From Microcaldota archaeon (GTDB lineage: Archaea > Micrarchaeota > Micrarchaeia > Micrarchaeales > CABMGC01), in the NCBI GenBank assembly GCA_027334165.1, contig DAHWXM010000015.1, forward strand, positions 77,832-124,822: 46,991 bases of DNA, given 5' to 3'. Position 1 is the first letter of the stretch; the number at the start of each line of letters is the position of its first letter. The notes under the pieces were generated by a model. That model was not told where the DNA came from. It saw only the letters and a list, made by a program, of their open reading frames with translations, and ran no database searches. This document shows positions 23,596-32,496 of the stretch, piece after piece. The position numbers were made by a program, and so were the translations under genes.

Positions 23596-24844
23596 GCATC
23601 TCCAGGAACTCTGGATCCTGGAGGTATCGTATTAGCGCGTTGCCAAAGGCCACCGCCTCCGCACCATCGACTATCCTGTGGTCGAATGTTATTGAGAACG
23701 GAAGCACCTTTCCCACCGCGACCTTGCCGTCCTTAACCACCGGAGCGTCGCGTATCATGTGCACTCCAAGTATCGCCGCTTCGGGATAATTTATCATGGG
23801 CACCGATAGGTATCCTCCTCCTAGGCTGCCTATGTTTGTTATCGTGAACGTGCTGTCCCTCATCTCGTCCAGCGTGATCGTCTGGTCCTTTATCTTGCCG
23901 TGCAGCAACTGTATCTCCTTCGCTATCTCAACTATGCTCTTCCTGTCCGCATCCTTTATTACGACAACCTTGAGCCCGTCCGGCGCCTCGGCAGCCAACC
24001 CTATGTTGTAGTACTTTTTGACTATCAGTTCCTGTCTGTCTCTGTCGTAGCTGGAGTTGAAGTTGGGGTTCTCCCTGAGCGCCTCTACAACCGCCTTTAT
24101 TATGAACGGAAGGAAAGTGAGCTTGGTCCCGAGCTTCTCCGCATTCGCCTTCTCCCTGGATACTATGTCTGACAGATGCGTGGCGTCGATAAGATCCATG
24201 TGCACAGCGCGCGGTATCGTCCATGAGAGCTCCATGTTCCTGGCTATGGCTTTCCTCGTTTGCGACATCTGCACTCTGTCTATCTCATGTCCATGCTTCT
24301 CCTCAAGAATCTCAGAGAACTTCGGTGTGGGGGCCACGGCCTGGGCTGTCACATGCAGCATAGACCTTATGTCATTTTCAAGTATCCTGCCGTTGGGTCC
24401 CGTTCCATGAACCTTGGATATATCTATTCCAGAATCCCTTGCAAGCTTCCTAACCCCCGGAGTTGCTATTATCTCGCGCACATTCTGTGCTCCCTCCTTC
24501 GTTTCCTGCGACGGCGGATTTCCTGCTGCCGCACGTGTTGCTGGCTTGGCGGCTGCAACCTCAGATTTTTGCGCAGATGCCTTCTGTTGCGTTGTCGTGG
24601 CGGTTATCTCAGCCGTTTCCCCGACAAAAGCGATATCGTCCCCCACCTTCACCGTCTTCCCCTCTGGGGCATTGATCCTTATTGTACCTCCTACGGGAGC
24701 AGGTATGTTCACCACTGCCTTATCGGTCTCTATTTGCACAAGCGGCTGATCCTCCTTTACAACATCCCCGTCCTTGACAAGCCACTTCTGTATCTTGCCT
24801 TCCTGTATTCCCTCTCCAACGTCAACGAATTTTATGCTCCTCAT
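23588..24844 (-). CDS. Dihydrolipoamide acyltransferase (E2) of a 2-oxoacid dehydrogenase complex
   Basis: Core of the complex. One lipoyl domain (about 1-78) with the lysine in ETDKAVV; a Lys/Ala/Thr-rich linker (about 80-125); a peripheral-subunit-binding domain ATPGVRKLARDSGIDISKVHGTGPNGRI; and a catalytic domain ending with DHRIVDGA (HxxxDG) near the C-terminus. 418 residues from ATG 24844 (MRSIKF); ATG 24859 is an alternative that overlaps E1beta by 11 bp instead of starting just inside its stop. Substrate (pyruvate, branched-chain or other 2-oxoacid) cannot be told from sequence. Confidence 0.93.
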   Translation of the reverse strand: MRSIKFVDVGEGIQEGKIQKWLVKDGDVVKEDQPLVQIETDKAVVNIPAPVGGTIRINAPEGKTVKVGDDIAFVGETAEITATTTQQKASAQKSEVAAAKPATRAAAGNPPSQETKEGAQNVREIIATPGVRKLARDSGIDISKVHGTGPNGRILENDIRSMLHVTAQAVAPTPKFSEILEEKHGHEIDRVQMSQTRKAIARNMELSWTIPRAVHMDLIDATHLSDIVSREKANAEKLGTKLTFLPFIIKAVVEALRENPNFNSSYDRDRQELIVKKYYNIGLAAEAPDGLKVVVIKDADRKSIVEIAKEIQLLHGKIKDQTITLDEMRDSTFTITNIGSLGGGYLSVPMINYPEAAILGVHMIRDAPVVKDGKVAVGKVLPFSITFDHRIVDGAEAVAFGNALIRYLQDPEFLEMLG

Positions 24845-24848
24845 GAAA

Positions 24849-25814
24849 TTACGCCTCAAGCAATTTGTCTATCGCCTGGGAAATTCTCTGCGCTCCGGGG
24901 ACGTAGTATTTCTCATATCCCGGAAACGGATACGGCAGGCTCGGAGATGCGATCCTCATTATCGGCGCCTCCAATTCGAACATGGCCTTCTCCGCTATCC
25001 TTGCTGCAACTTCCGCTCCAGCGCCGAAACTCAGCGAGGCTTCGTGCACTATGAGTGCTCTGCCGGTCTTCTTTACGCTTGAAAGTATTGTCGTCTCATC
25101 AAGCGGATTTATTGTCCTCAAGTCGACTATCTCCGCGTCTACTTTTTTCTTTTCAACAACTTCCTTAACGAGGGGTACCATCGTGCCGTATGTTATTATA
25201 GAAAGCGCATTTCCTTCCTTCACTACCGATGCCTTGCCTATCGGAACCTCGTACGCTTCGTCGGGTATCTCCTGCTTGAACAGCCTGTAGAGTTTCGTAG
25301 GTTCCAGGAAAACTACCGGATCTTCACCGTGTAATGCCTTGAGCATTAGCCCCTTCGCATCATACGGCGTTGAAGGTTCGACTACAATCAGTCCACCCAT
25401 GTGTGAATAATACACCTCCGGACTTTCCGAATGATGTTCTAACGTTCTTACCCCTCCGCTCACCGGGGTTCGCACGATCATGGGCACGGTGAACTTCCCG
25501 CGCGTCCTGCTTCTGTACCGCGCCGCATGATTTATTATCTGATCAAATGCTAGGAACATGAATCCCGCAAACTGCATTTCCGCAACCGGTTTCAACCCGG
25601 ATAGGGCCATGCCGATCGACATACCGGCTATTCCCGCTTCCGCAAGCGGCGTATCTATTACTCTGTTTTCTCCGAATTTTGCCTGCAGGCCTTCGGTTAC
25701 CCTGAACACTCCGCCGTCCTTTCCTATGTCTTCTCCGAGCAGCACGACGTTTTCATTTTCACTCATGCCTATTTCGAGTGCATTGTTTATCGCGGTTACC
25801 ATATTAGCCTGCAT
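24849..25814 (-). CDS. 2-oxoacid dehydrogenase E1 beta subunit
   Basis: Transketolase-like pyrimidine-binding half of the heterotetrameric E1. VVLLGEDIGKDGGVFRVTEGLQAKFG, AEAGIAGMSIGMALSGLKPVAEMQF and PVSGGVRTLEHHSESPEVYYSH are standard. 321 residues from ATG 25814, which is fused with the E1alpha stop in TAATG, so the two are translationally coupled. Length and sequence fit pyruvate or branched-chain E1beta. Confidence 0.94.
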   Translation of the reverse strand: MQANMVTAINNALEIGMSENENVVLLGEDIGKDGGVFRVTEGLQAKFGENRVIDTPLAEAGIAGMSIGMALSGLKPVAEMQFAGFMFLAFDQIINHAARYRSRTRGKFTVPMIVRTPVSGGVRTLEHHSESPEVYYSHMGGLIVVEPSTPYDAKGLMLKALHGEDPVVFLEPTKLYRLFKQEIPDEAYEVPIGKASVVKEGNALSIITYGTMVPLVKEVVEKKKVDAEIVDLRTINPLDETTILSSVKKTGRALIVHEASLSFGAGAEVAARIAEKAMFELEAPIMRIASPSLPYPFPGYEKYYVPGAQRISQAIDKLLEA

Positions 25815-26890
25815 TATTTTCCACCCTGCCAAAATCCGTTTGCCTTGGCGTCTTCCAATTCATCTTTCAATATGTCCGGCATGAAACTGTAAATATTGTC
25901 AAACATGCTCTCCGGATTTTCGACAAACTTCTCTGCCTTTTCAACTGCTTCGTCTATTCTTTTCGAAAATTCAGCCGTCGCTTTGCCTTCAAGCTCGTCA
26001 TTCCATAATCCCTTTCCTTCAAGATACGCCTTTACGCGCGAAATGGGGTCTTTCGGTTTCCATTGCTCGACTTCGGAGTCAGGCCTGTACTTCGTTGGGT
26101 CGTCTGCCGTGGTATGCATGCTCATCCTGTACGTTACGCATTCTATTACAGTAGGCCCGTCGGCGGCAGAGTCTATCGCATCCTTTGTTGCTTTGTAAAC
26201 CGCAACGACGTCATTTCCGTCTACCTGCACTCCGCGTATTCCGGCGGCTATGGCCTTCTGTGCAAGCGTCTTCGCCGCACTCTGTTTCGCCCTGGGTATC
26301 GATATTGCCCACTGATTATTTTCTATTATTACTATCAACGGTAATTTCATGACCCCTGCAACATTCAGCGCTTCGTAGAACTCCCCCTCGGAAGTTCCTC
26401 CATCTCCAACATAAACAAGTGCGACATTGCCTGTTTTCTTGTATTTTTGCGCGAATGCCATACCCACTCCGTGAAGTACCTGTGTTGCCACTGGAACTGC
26501 GACAGGCAGATCTCCCTTATCGCCTTGAACCGAGGCGCCTTCCTCGTATCCTCTCCAATAAAGAAACATGGATTCCATTGGGAATCCTCTTACTATGTAA
26601 GAGCCGTGCTGGCGGAACGAAGGCACAAAAATATCATCCTTCCGCAGTGCAAACGCCGTTCCTATCTGCGTTGCTTCCTCTCCGACTAACGGGGCATATG
26701 TTACCGCCCTGCCCTGGCGCTGAAGACTCAGCACTTTTGCATCGAACATTCTTGCAAGAAGCATGTAATTGTACATGCTCAGTATCTTCGTATCGTCAAG
26801 GTCCTTGGGATACAGTGCTATGTCTACGTTGCCCTTTTCATCCATTATCTGCAAGTATTTTATCTCTCCTTCGAAAGCGCCAGTTTCCAA
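25814..26890 (-). CDS. 2-oxoacid dehydrogenase E1 alpha subunit
   Basis: Thiamine-diphosphate half of E1. GDGGTSEGEFYEALNVAGVMKLPLIVIIENNQWAIS carries the TPP motif (GDG...NN), and the phosphorylation-loop region TYRMSMHTTADDPTKYR is conserved. The ORF track begins at 27115, but that N-terminus has no family resemblance and spans a TATA (cgtataataatc, about 26920). TTG 26890, with GGGGG a few bp upstream, gives 358 residues beginning LETGAFEGEIKYLQIMDEKG, the usual family start. First gene of the operon E1alpha-E1beta-E2-E3-nadK. Confidence 0.9.
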   Translation of the reverse strand: METGAFEGEIKYLQIMDEKGNVDIALYPKDLDDTKILSMYNYMLLARMFDAKVLSLQRQGRAVTYAPLVGEEATQIGTAFALRKDDIFVPSFRQHGSYIVRGFPMESMFLYWRGYEEGASVQGDKGDLPVAVPVATQVLHGVGMAFAQKYKKTGNVALVYVGDGGTSEGEFYEALNVAGVMKLPLIVIIENNQWAISIPRAKQSAAKTLAQKAIAAGIRGVQVDGNDVVAVYKATKDAIDSAADGPTVIECVTYRMSMHTTADDPTKYRPDSEVEQWKPKDPISRVKAYLEGKGLWNDELEGKATAEFSKRIDEAVEKAEKFVENPESMFDNIYSFMPDILKDELEDAKANGFWQGGK

Positions 26891-27256
26891 CAAACCCCCT
26901 AACCTATCCAACGCTGAAAAGATTATTATACGTTTCAAGAGATTTGATGCCTTGCCATGCCACTGCGTACATCGCGGTCCGTTTTCAGAAAGCGTCGGTG
27001 CGCGCGAAATTCGGCGTTCCTCATTGTCGTCAGAAAGGAGTAGACCCAAACAGTTACTTTGATGCTTGAAGTATATAAAGTTTGCCTGCCTGCGCAGAGC
27101 CTTCAATTTCCCCAATTAAAAGTATATAAACCCGTGGCGGCACACATTAATCGTTGCTCAGATAAACCACATCGTGCTGGCAGTGTCCTTTTTCTGACAT
27201 TGGCGCCCCGCACGTCGAAGCGTAACCCGTATCCGGGCAACAACTGGTGAGGAGAC
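26891..27256. promoter_or_regulatory. Divergent promoter region between E1alpha and the Fic gene
   Basis: About 370 bp without a supported gene. Minus strand: TATA near 26920 for the dehydrogenase operon. Plus strand: two TATA-like elements, agtatataaag (about 27071) and agtatataaac (about 27123), the second giving the Fic gene a leader of roughly 100 nt. The leader contains a hairpin (CAGTGTC/GACATTG, 27180-27202) and ends with the strong Shine-Dalgarno GGTGAGGA. I see no tRNA or clear ncRNA in it. Confidence 0.5.
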
Positions 27257-29257
27257 ATGGAAACGAGCTACGCGAGAGCACTACGCGAAATAGGGATAGA
27301 CAACATGCTTGTCTTTGACGGGGATGCCGAAGCAATGCTGCACAGCAGTCTGGTTAAAGCGGTCTTCTACTCAAACACGAATTCCGGTCACAAGATGCGC
27401 AATGAGGACCTGATAACCAGCGGCGCTCTGATAAGCAAGGACGGCATACTTCCGGATTATCTACAGATACTCAATCTCAACGGGGTTCATGACGTATTCT
27501 CACGGATAAAATGGGGCGAAGTCAGGACCGAGCACATATGGGACGTTAGGAGGGCACTCCTGAACGGGGTGTACAGCAATGGAAAGTATCTGGAGGGCCT
27601 GCGCAGATATCGTACCAGCGTGGGCCCATACCTTTCGACTCCCTTGCCTACGTTGCACGAGGATTTCGAGAGGGCCGTCGAGATGCTGGGCACCAGCTTT
27701 GAATCCCCTTCGGAGAATTTAATGCATTCGGTGAACTTCCTCACAAAGTTCCTGGAGCTGCACCCGTATGAGGATGGAGACGGACGCACCGGAAGGCTCA
27801 TAACGAGCTATTACCTGATAAAGAATGGCATCCGGCCTCTGCACGTGTCTGCAAACATAACGGAGTTCTGGCCGGAGAGCGCCAATGCGTACCACATAAA
27901 CAAGTGCATAGGGCCGTACGTTGCATCAACTATCATACAGATACTTGGGCACGAACAGTCGCAGGAGCTCGCGCGTCGCATACGTCAGGCGGAGCCGCGG
28001 GATGCGTATTCGCGCTCTCTCAAGCTGAACCTGCTGGTGCAGACAAACAACCTCGACGGCGCAGCGCTCAGACGGGAGGCGGAGGGGCTGTATCGCATCG
28101 GCCTCGCCGAGGACAATTTGGAGATCATGTCCAGCGCACTCTGGCTCCTTGCTATAAAGAAATGCGACAGCGGAATTATACGCCATGCGTACGACAGTAA
28201 TAACGGAGAGATCCGGGCCATGGGAATCTACGCCATGGCAAAGGTGAACTTTGAAAAGTATGCGGGACACATAGAGCGCACGGCGTTACGCGATGCGAAC
28301 ACGCAGTCACGCATAGAGGCGGCAGTGCAACTTGGTCTTCGTGGCATGATGGATGCCGACATGTCGCTGCGTATGTTTGCCACTAATCCCGACGAAGTCG
28401 TAAGAATCACGATCGCAAGGTACGCGGCAAGCGCGTCAAATTCCAACGGCATGCATGGACTGGTTGATTTCCTGATGGACTCGGGCTCATACGATCTGAA
28501 GATCCGCGCATACAGAATAATGATGCGGCACTACTCAGACGATGAGATAGCGGGAATTATCAAGGGTGACTTCCTGTCGGAGAGCGACGCGCTTAGAAAG
28601 GGCACCATAATAGAGCTTAACAGGTGCAAGAGGCTGAACAGCCCAAAGATAGCGGTCGCTCTGTGCGAGGCAGCATCTAATGACCGGCTCATCAGGGAAT
28701 CCATGCTTGGGGAATTGATGGTTACCGCAAACATGTCCGACATCTACGATGCGCTCCTTCTGGATGTGATGAAAGGTAATTTTAAGGAGGGATCCACTGT
28801 CTTTGACAGGGCATATGCCATATACATGCTAGGGCGCAAGCACGGCCACGAGTTCGTCCACTCAGCAATGCGTCTGCCTGGCGATTCGGTTTCTAAGGAG
28901 GAACGAATAGCACTATCACTGGTTAGGCTTCACGACTTTGCAAAAGGATTGAGCGATACAATCGATTTCAACTCTATACTGAGCGAGAAGGACAGCGACG
29001 TGCTCTTGGTAAACGTCTCCGAAATAAGTAGGATGATGGGTGGCGGGGAGATGTCCCGCCTAAACGGCTCCACAGAAAGGGCAATAGACGATGTGAGGAA
29101 GACGGAACTTCGCCTGTCGGCACGCGGAGAGAATGATCGCGGCATGTTTGATCTGAGGAAAATACTCACCTTCATAGACACCGGACTTTCCACGTTGCAC
29201 GAGGCCAGGGGCGTGAGGAACGGGCCTGACATGAAGTCCACACGGCTGCGCACGTGA
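27257..29257 (+). CDS. Fic-domain protein fused to HEAT-like repeats
   Basis: 666 residues. The Fic core has the active-site motif HPYEDGDGRTGRL (His169-Arg180 plus L; consensus HPFxDGNGRxxR) and the target-binding flap YRTSVGPYLSTPLPTL upstream (118-133). Fic enzymes usually transfer AMP to hydroxyl side chains. In the motif the usual Asn is Asp. Residues about 265-560 look like repeated helix pairs (e.g. NTQSRIEAAVQLGLRGMMDADMSL, NPDEVVRITIARYAAS), suggesting a HEAT scaffold for target recognition. No antitoxin-like partner is adjacent. ATG 27257 is fixed by GGTGAGGA 3 bp upstream. Confidence 0.8.
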   Translation: METSYARALREIGIDNMLVFDGDAEAMLHSSLVKAVFYSNTNSGHKMRNEDLITSGALISKDGILPDYLQILNLNGVHDVFSRIKWGEVRTEHIWDVRRALLNGVYSNGKYLEGLRRYRTSVGPYLSTPLPTLHEDFERAVEMLGTSFESPSENLMHSVNFLTKFLELHPYEDGDGRTGRLITSYYLIKNGIRPLHVSANITEFWPESANAYHINKCIGPYVASTIIQILGHEQSQELARRIRQAEPRDAYSRSLKLNLLVQTNNLDGAALRREAEGLYRIGLAEDNLEIMSSALWLLAIKKCDSGIIRHAYDSNNGEIRAMGIYAMAKVNFEKYAGHIERTALRDANTQSRIEAAVQLGLRGMMDADMSLRMFATNPDEVVRITIARYAASASNSNGMHGLVDFLMDSGSYDLKIRAYRIMMRHYSDDEIAGIIKGDFLSESDALRKGTIIELNRCKRLNSPKIAVALCEAASNDRLIRESMLGELMVTANMSDIYDALLLDVMKGNFKEGSTVFDRAYAIYMLGRKHGHEFVHSAMRLPGDSVSKEERIALSLVRLHDFAKGLSDTIDFNSILSEKDSDVLLVNVSEISRMMGGGEMSRLNGSTERAIDDVRKTELRLSARGENDRGMFDLRKILTFIDTGLSTLHEARGVRNGPDMKSTRLRT

Positions 29258-29363
29258 TACTGTTTTCCTATGGGCCCTCTCATCGGAGAGTGTCATGGGA
29301 TTAGAGAAGAAGACTCTCTCAAAACCATGCGCGTTAAATTATAAAATGAGTAATCCCGCCGTT

Positions 29364-29386
29364 TTGCACTCGGCAGCCGAGTGCAA
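29364..29386. promoter_or_regulatory. Perfect 23-bp palindrome upstream of a TATA box
   Basis: TTGCACTCGGC and GCCGAGTGCAA are exact inverted arms around a single A. The site ends 10 bp before the TATA-like tttaaata (29396-29403) of the nucleotidyltransferase gene, in the 220-bp gap after the Fic gene. The position fits a transcription factor site; an RNA hairpin/terminator for the Fic transcript is the alternative, but there is no T-run after it. Confidence 0.55.
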
Positions 29387-29477
29387 TCCACAGCGTTTAA
29401 ATAATTTGTTGTCCAAATCCAATTTACAAGATTGTAGGGCCGCCACGTGCGGTTCCCGGTTGCTATAAGTGAAGAAG

Positions 29478-30212
29478 ATGGATGCGCTGATACTTTGCGG
29501 AGGATTTGCCACGAGGTTAGAACCGATAACACTGTTCGTGCCGAAGCCGCTGCTTCCAATAAACGGCAGGCCGATACTCGATTATACTATTGACAATGTG
29601 GTATCAAACGGGGCAAAACGCATCGTGGTTTCGACGAACCAGAAGTTTGCTAACCAGTTTGAGTACTGGAAGAAGAACATTGAATGCGTCAAAGGGCTGA
29701 AGAACCTGGAGATGGTGACAGAGCCGACGATGCACAATGGGGAGAAGTACGGTGCCATACGGGGAATACAGCACGCGATAGAAACTCTGGGCATCAGCGA
29801 TGACCTGTTGATAGTCGCCGGTGACAACTTCTACGACTTCAACTTATCCGCCCTGCTCGACCACTTCAACAGGACGAGAAAACCGATACTGGTAACATAC
29901 GATATAAAATCCCTGGACGAGGCAAAGCGCTTCGGAGTGGTCACGCTCGACGGCGACAGGATAGTAGACTTCCAGGAGAAGCCGCAGGCTCCGGCATCAA
30001 CCAAGATAAGCACCGGGATATACGCGTTTCCGAAGGAGATGCTGCACAAGTTCAGTGAGTATCTGGGAGATAACAACAACCCCGATGCGCCAGGATACTT
30101 CCTGCAGTGGCTCATCAAGCGCGCAGAGATCGAGTCTATATCATACACTGGCAAATGGTATGACGTGGGCAACATAGACACCTACAAGGAGGTGTTCGAC
30201 CTGCACCTATAA
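29478..30212 (+). CDS. NDP-sugar pyrophosphorylase (sugar-1-phosphate nucleotidyltransferase)
   Basis: Makes an activated sugar (NDP-hexose) for glycan synthesis. The N-terminus carries ALILCGGFATRLEPIT, the GG-x-G/A-TRL signature, then PKPLLPINGRPIL, AGDNFYDF (metal-binding Asp) and VVDFQEKP (glucose-1-P thymidylyl- or mannose-1-P guanylyltransferase pattern). 244 residues; no C-terminal left-handed helix, so a short form. ATG 29478 with GTGA upstream is favoured over GTG 29469. Sugar and nucleotide specificity not determined. Confidence 0.88.
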   Translation: MDALILCGGFATRLEPITLFVPKPLLPINGRPILDYTIDNVVSNGAKRIVVSTNQKFANQFEYWKKNIECVKGLKNLEMVTEPTMHNGEKYGAIRGIQHAIETLGISDDLLIVAGDNFYDFNLSALLDHFNRTRKPILVTYDIKSLDEAKRFGVVTLDGDRIVDFQEKPQAPASTKISTGIYAFPKEMLHKFSEYLGDNNNPDAPGYFLQWLIKRAEIESISYTGKWYDVGNIDTYKEVFDLHL

Positions 30213-30222
30213 CGAAAAACGT

Positions 30223-31362
30223 TCACTTCCAATTGCTTATTATCATTGTGAACAGTGCTGTCACATCCTGAAGGCTCTTCTTTACCGAGTACTCGTTCTG
30301 CGCGTGCGCATTCCTCCCCTCCGGCCAGAGCGTAACCACCGGTACGTTGAGAACCCTGGCGAGGGCATTGTCATCTGCCACGGAACTTCCATAGTTCCGC
30401 ACAATCTCGCCAAAGTTCTCCCTTACTATCTGTATTACGTTCCCCACCCTCTCATCATCCTCACTTGTGACATACGGCTCAAGGTACGGCGTCTCCCTTT
30501 TCCTGAGCGCAACCGTGACCACAGTCCTGTCATCAAGCTTTCCTTCCTGTCGTAGCGTTCCTATGAACTTCTCGACCCTTTGACGCATCTCCTCCGCACT
30601 TCCCGGCGGTACGAAATGGCAATCGAGTTCCAGGCTTGCATTCTCAGGAAGTGACAAACTTGTCGCCCTGCCCTCGATCATGCGCACGAAAATGCCGTCG
30701 CTGCCAAGTTTTTGGTGTGTGTTGAGCGGTATGCGGTGCGCGTTATCTGCGATCCTGGCTGCCTCGTTTATGGCATTCACGCCCTTCCCGGGATCCGCTC
30801 CATGGGACGAAAGCCCACGCACGTCTATAGTTACAACGCATCTCCCCCTCCTTCCGAGAGTGACGGTTGTCACGCCACCATTGCTTGTCTGCGAAGTAGC
30901 CCCATCCCCAGACACGACGAGTTTTACGTCCTTGAACCAGTCTCTCCTGTCCACGACGGCCTTCCACGCCCCTTTTGATATGTTCTCCTCGTCTACGCAG
31001 ATCAGCACCTTTATGTGCTGATCGCCAGCGCTGTCGAGCGCGGTGAGGATGGCGGCAAGTCCACCCTTCATGTCCCTCGCTCCGAGCCCGTAAAGCTTCC
31101 CCCCCCTCTCAGTAAGCGTGAACGGATCACTCTCCCACGTGCCGTAAAGCGGCACGGTATCCATGTGTCCGTAGAACAACAGCGCGTCTCCACCACTGCC
31201 CCTTTCTGCAAGAAGGTCATACCTGTTGTCCTCCACAAGCAGGCGCTCGACCATGAAGCCCCGTTCCTTTAGGTAACCCTCTAGGTAATTGCATATCTCG
31301 GCTTCCTCAGGAAATGACGATTTGATATGCACTAGTTCTCCAAGCAATTTTTCTACTTCCAT
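30223..31362 (-). CDS. M20 family metallopeptidase/deacylase (ArgE/DapE/CPG2 type)
   Basis: Two-zinc hydrolase acting on peptides or N-acyl amino acids. Metal ligands: His/Asp in YGHMDTVP, Asp in GARDMKGG, Glu-Glu in VDEENIS, Asp in VVSGDGA and His near the C-terminus in GRNAHAQNE. A dimerisation domain sits in the middle (about 185-290, RGRCVVTIDVRGLSSHGADP). 379 residues, typical. Specific substrate not assignable; candidates include acetylornithine-type or lysine-carrier-type deacylases. Convergent with the pyrophosphorylase gene. Confidence 0.88.
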   Translation of the reverse strand: MEVEKLLGELVHIKSSFPEEAEICNYLEGYLKERGFMVERLLVEDNRYDLLAERGSGGDALLFYGHMDTVPLYGTWESDPFTLTERGGKLYGLGARDMKGGLAAILTALDSAGDQHIKVLICVDEENISKGAWKAVVDRRDWFKDVKLVVSGDGATSQTSNGGVTTVTLGRRGRCVVTIDVRGLSSHGADPGKGVNAINEAARIADNAHRIPLNTHQKLGSDGIFVRMIEGRATSLSLPENASLELDCHFVPPGSAEEMRQRVEKFIGTLRQEGKLDDRTVVTVALRKRETPYLEPYVTSEDDERVGNVIQIVRENFGEIVRNYGSSVADDNALARVLNVPVVTLWPEGRNAHAQNEYSVKKSLQDVTALFTMIISNWK

Positions 31363-31366
31363 ACAG

Positions 31367-32428
31367 TCACTCCCTTCTCATGCTGTCCAGAACTCCCCTG
31401 ATCTCATCCGCCCCTGCGAGTCTGGATATGTTTTCGCTAAGCAGATAATTGACCGCAAGAGGATAGAATTCGGCATTCCCGTTGCTCGTGCGCATTCTTA
31501 CGTGCTGATCCAATATGCCCTGCGGCACTCTGTCGAGCCCGCCCATGATCCCCCCTTGCATCGCCCTCACCGCCAGAACGGTGCTTTTCGTCGCGTTGGA
31601 TTCCGAATATATTACCGAATTCTCCCCGGCGTATGACGTCACTAGGAGTGTTGTGACCGCGGCATAAACCCTGTTTATCTCACCAGGCTGCCTGAAGTCC
31701 GGATGTATGGTGGCGTTCGTGAGTTCCACAATGTTTGCGTTTCCTCCTTGCACGCCGACGTTCGCCGCTTCTCCCATGCTTATGCCTATTATGCGCTCGC
31801 CAAGGAACGCTGCCGCCACCCTGTTCCTGCTGAGCTCTCCATGTACCGAAGCTTCCGTATCGTAACCATGGAAGCGCATGAGATAGCCGATGTCTTCGAG
31901 CTGATTCTCGCTCAGGCTCTGCTCGCTCACGAGCCCTACTGTTATTCCCTCGCGCCGAGCGGCCCTAAGCAGTCCGGATAGAGCCACAAAGTTGCCGCCC
32001 CTGTGTCTGTTTGCATTCGATAGCGCGTGCGCCACTCTGCTGTGTAGCGTTTGTTCTTCCCTAAACCTTCTCCCCCCCTCATTGTATCCGACATAAACGA
32101 TAGAAAATCCATTCTGCAGCGGAAGTACTGCTTCGGTGTCATCAAGCTGATCAGCATACGCATCCCTTGCGAGCACTCTCAGAGTAAGCCTGGAGTAACC
32201 GCTCTCGTTCAGATATCTTTTGCCCTGCCCAAGGAATGTGTTGAACCTGGCGACGTCCTGTGGGCTTGCTATGGCCTCTTCGTTGAGGAAGCCTTTCAGT
32301 CTGCTATTGAACTCGTCCGGAGCTATTCTCCCTATTACGCCCTGACTGCTGCTGTGTCCATCCACTCCGTTCGCTACAAGCGACCTGAATGACCGGTACA
32401 TGCTTTGTGACGTTCTTTTATACATCAT
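31367..32428 (-). CDS. Putative protein with GNAT-like acetyltransferase region
   Basis: 353 residues, soluble. The segment from about 205 to 300 (AFLGERIIGI, NIVELTNATIHPDFRQPGEINRVYAAVTTLLV, VIYSESNATKSTVLAVRAMQGG) resembles the core of GNAT N-acyltransferases, including a position where RxxG-like acetyl-CoA loop residues would lie, but the loop is not canonical. The N-terminal 200 residues are not recognised. It starts 4 bp upstream of the M20 peptidase gene, so they form an operon. TATA on the minus strand (agtatatata, about 32484-32494). Function tentative. Confidence 0.55.
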   Translation of the reverse strand: MMYKRTSQSMYRSFRSLVANGVDGHSSSQGVIGRIAPDEFNSRLKGFLNEEAIASPQDVARFNTFLGQGKRYLNESGYSRLTLRVLARDAYADQLDDTEAVLPLQNGFSIVYVGYNEGGRRFREEQTLHSRVAHALSNANRHRGGNFVALSGLLRAARREGITVGLVSEQSLSENQLEDIGYLMRFHGYDTEASVHGELSRNRVAAAFLGERIIGISMGEAANVGVQGGNANIVELTNATIHPDFRQPGEINRVYAAVTTLLVTSYAGENSVIYSESNATKSTVLAVRAMQGGIMGGLDRVPQGILDQHVRMRTSNGNAEFYPLAVNYLLSENISRLAGADEIRGVLDSMRRE

Positions 32429-32496
32429 TAGTCAAACCCTTTAACCTAACCTTTTGATACAGCAATAACTGTGCCTTTCTTAATATATATACTTTA

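Noticed and set aside
26891-27115. 75-residue N-terminal extension of E1alpha
   Set aside because: It has no resemblance to the family and crosses the TATA box near 26920.
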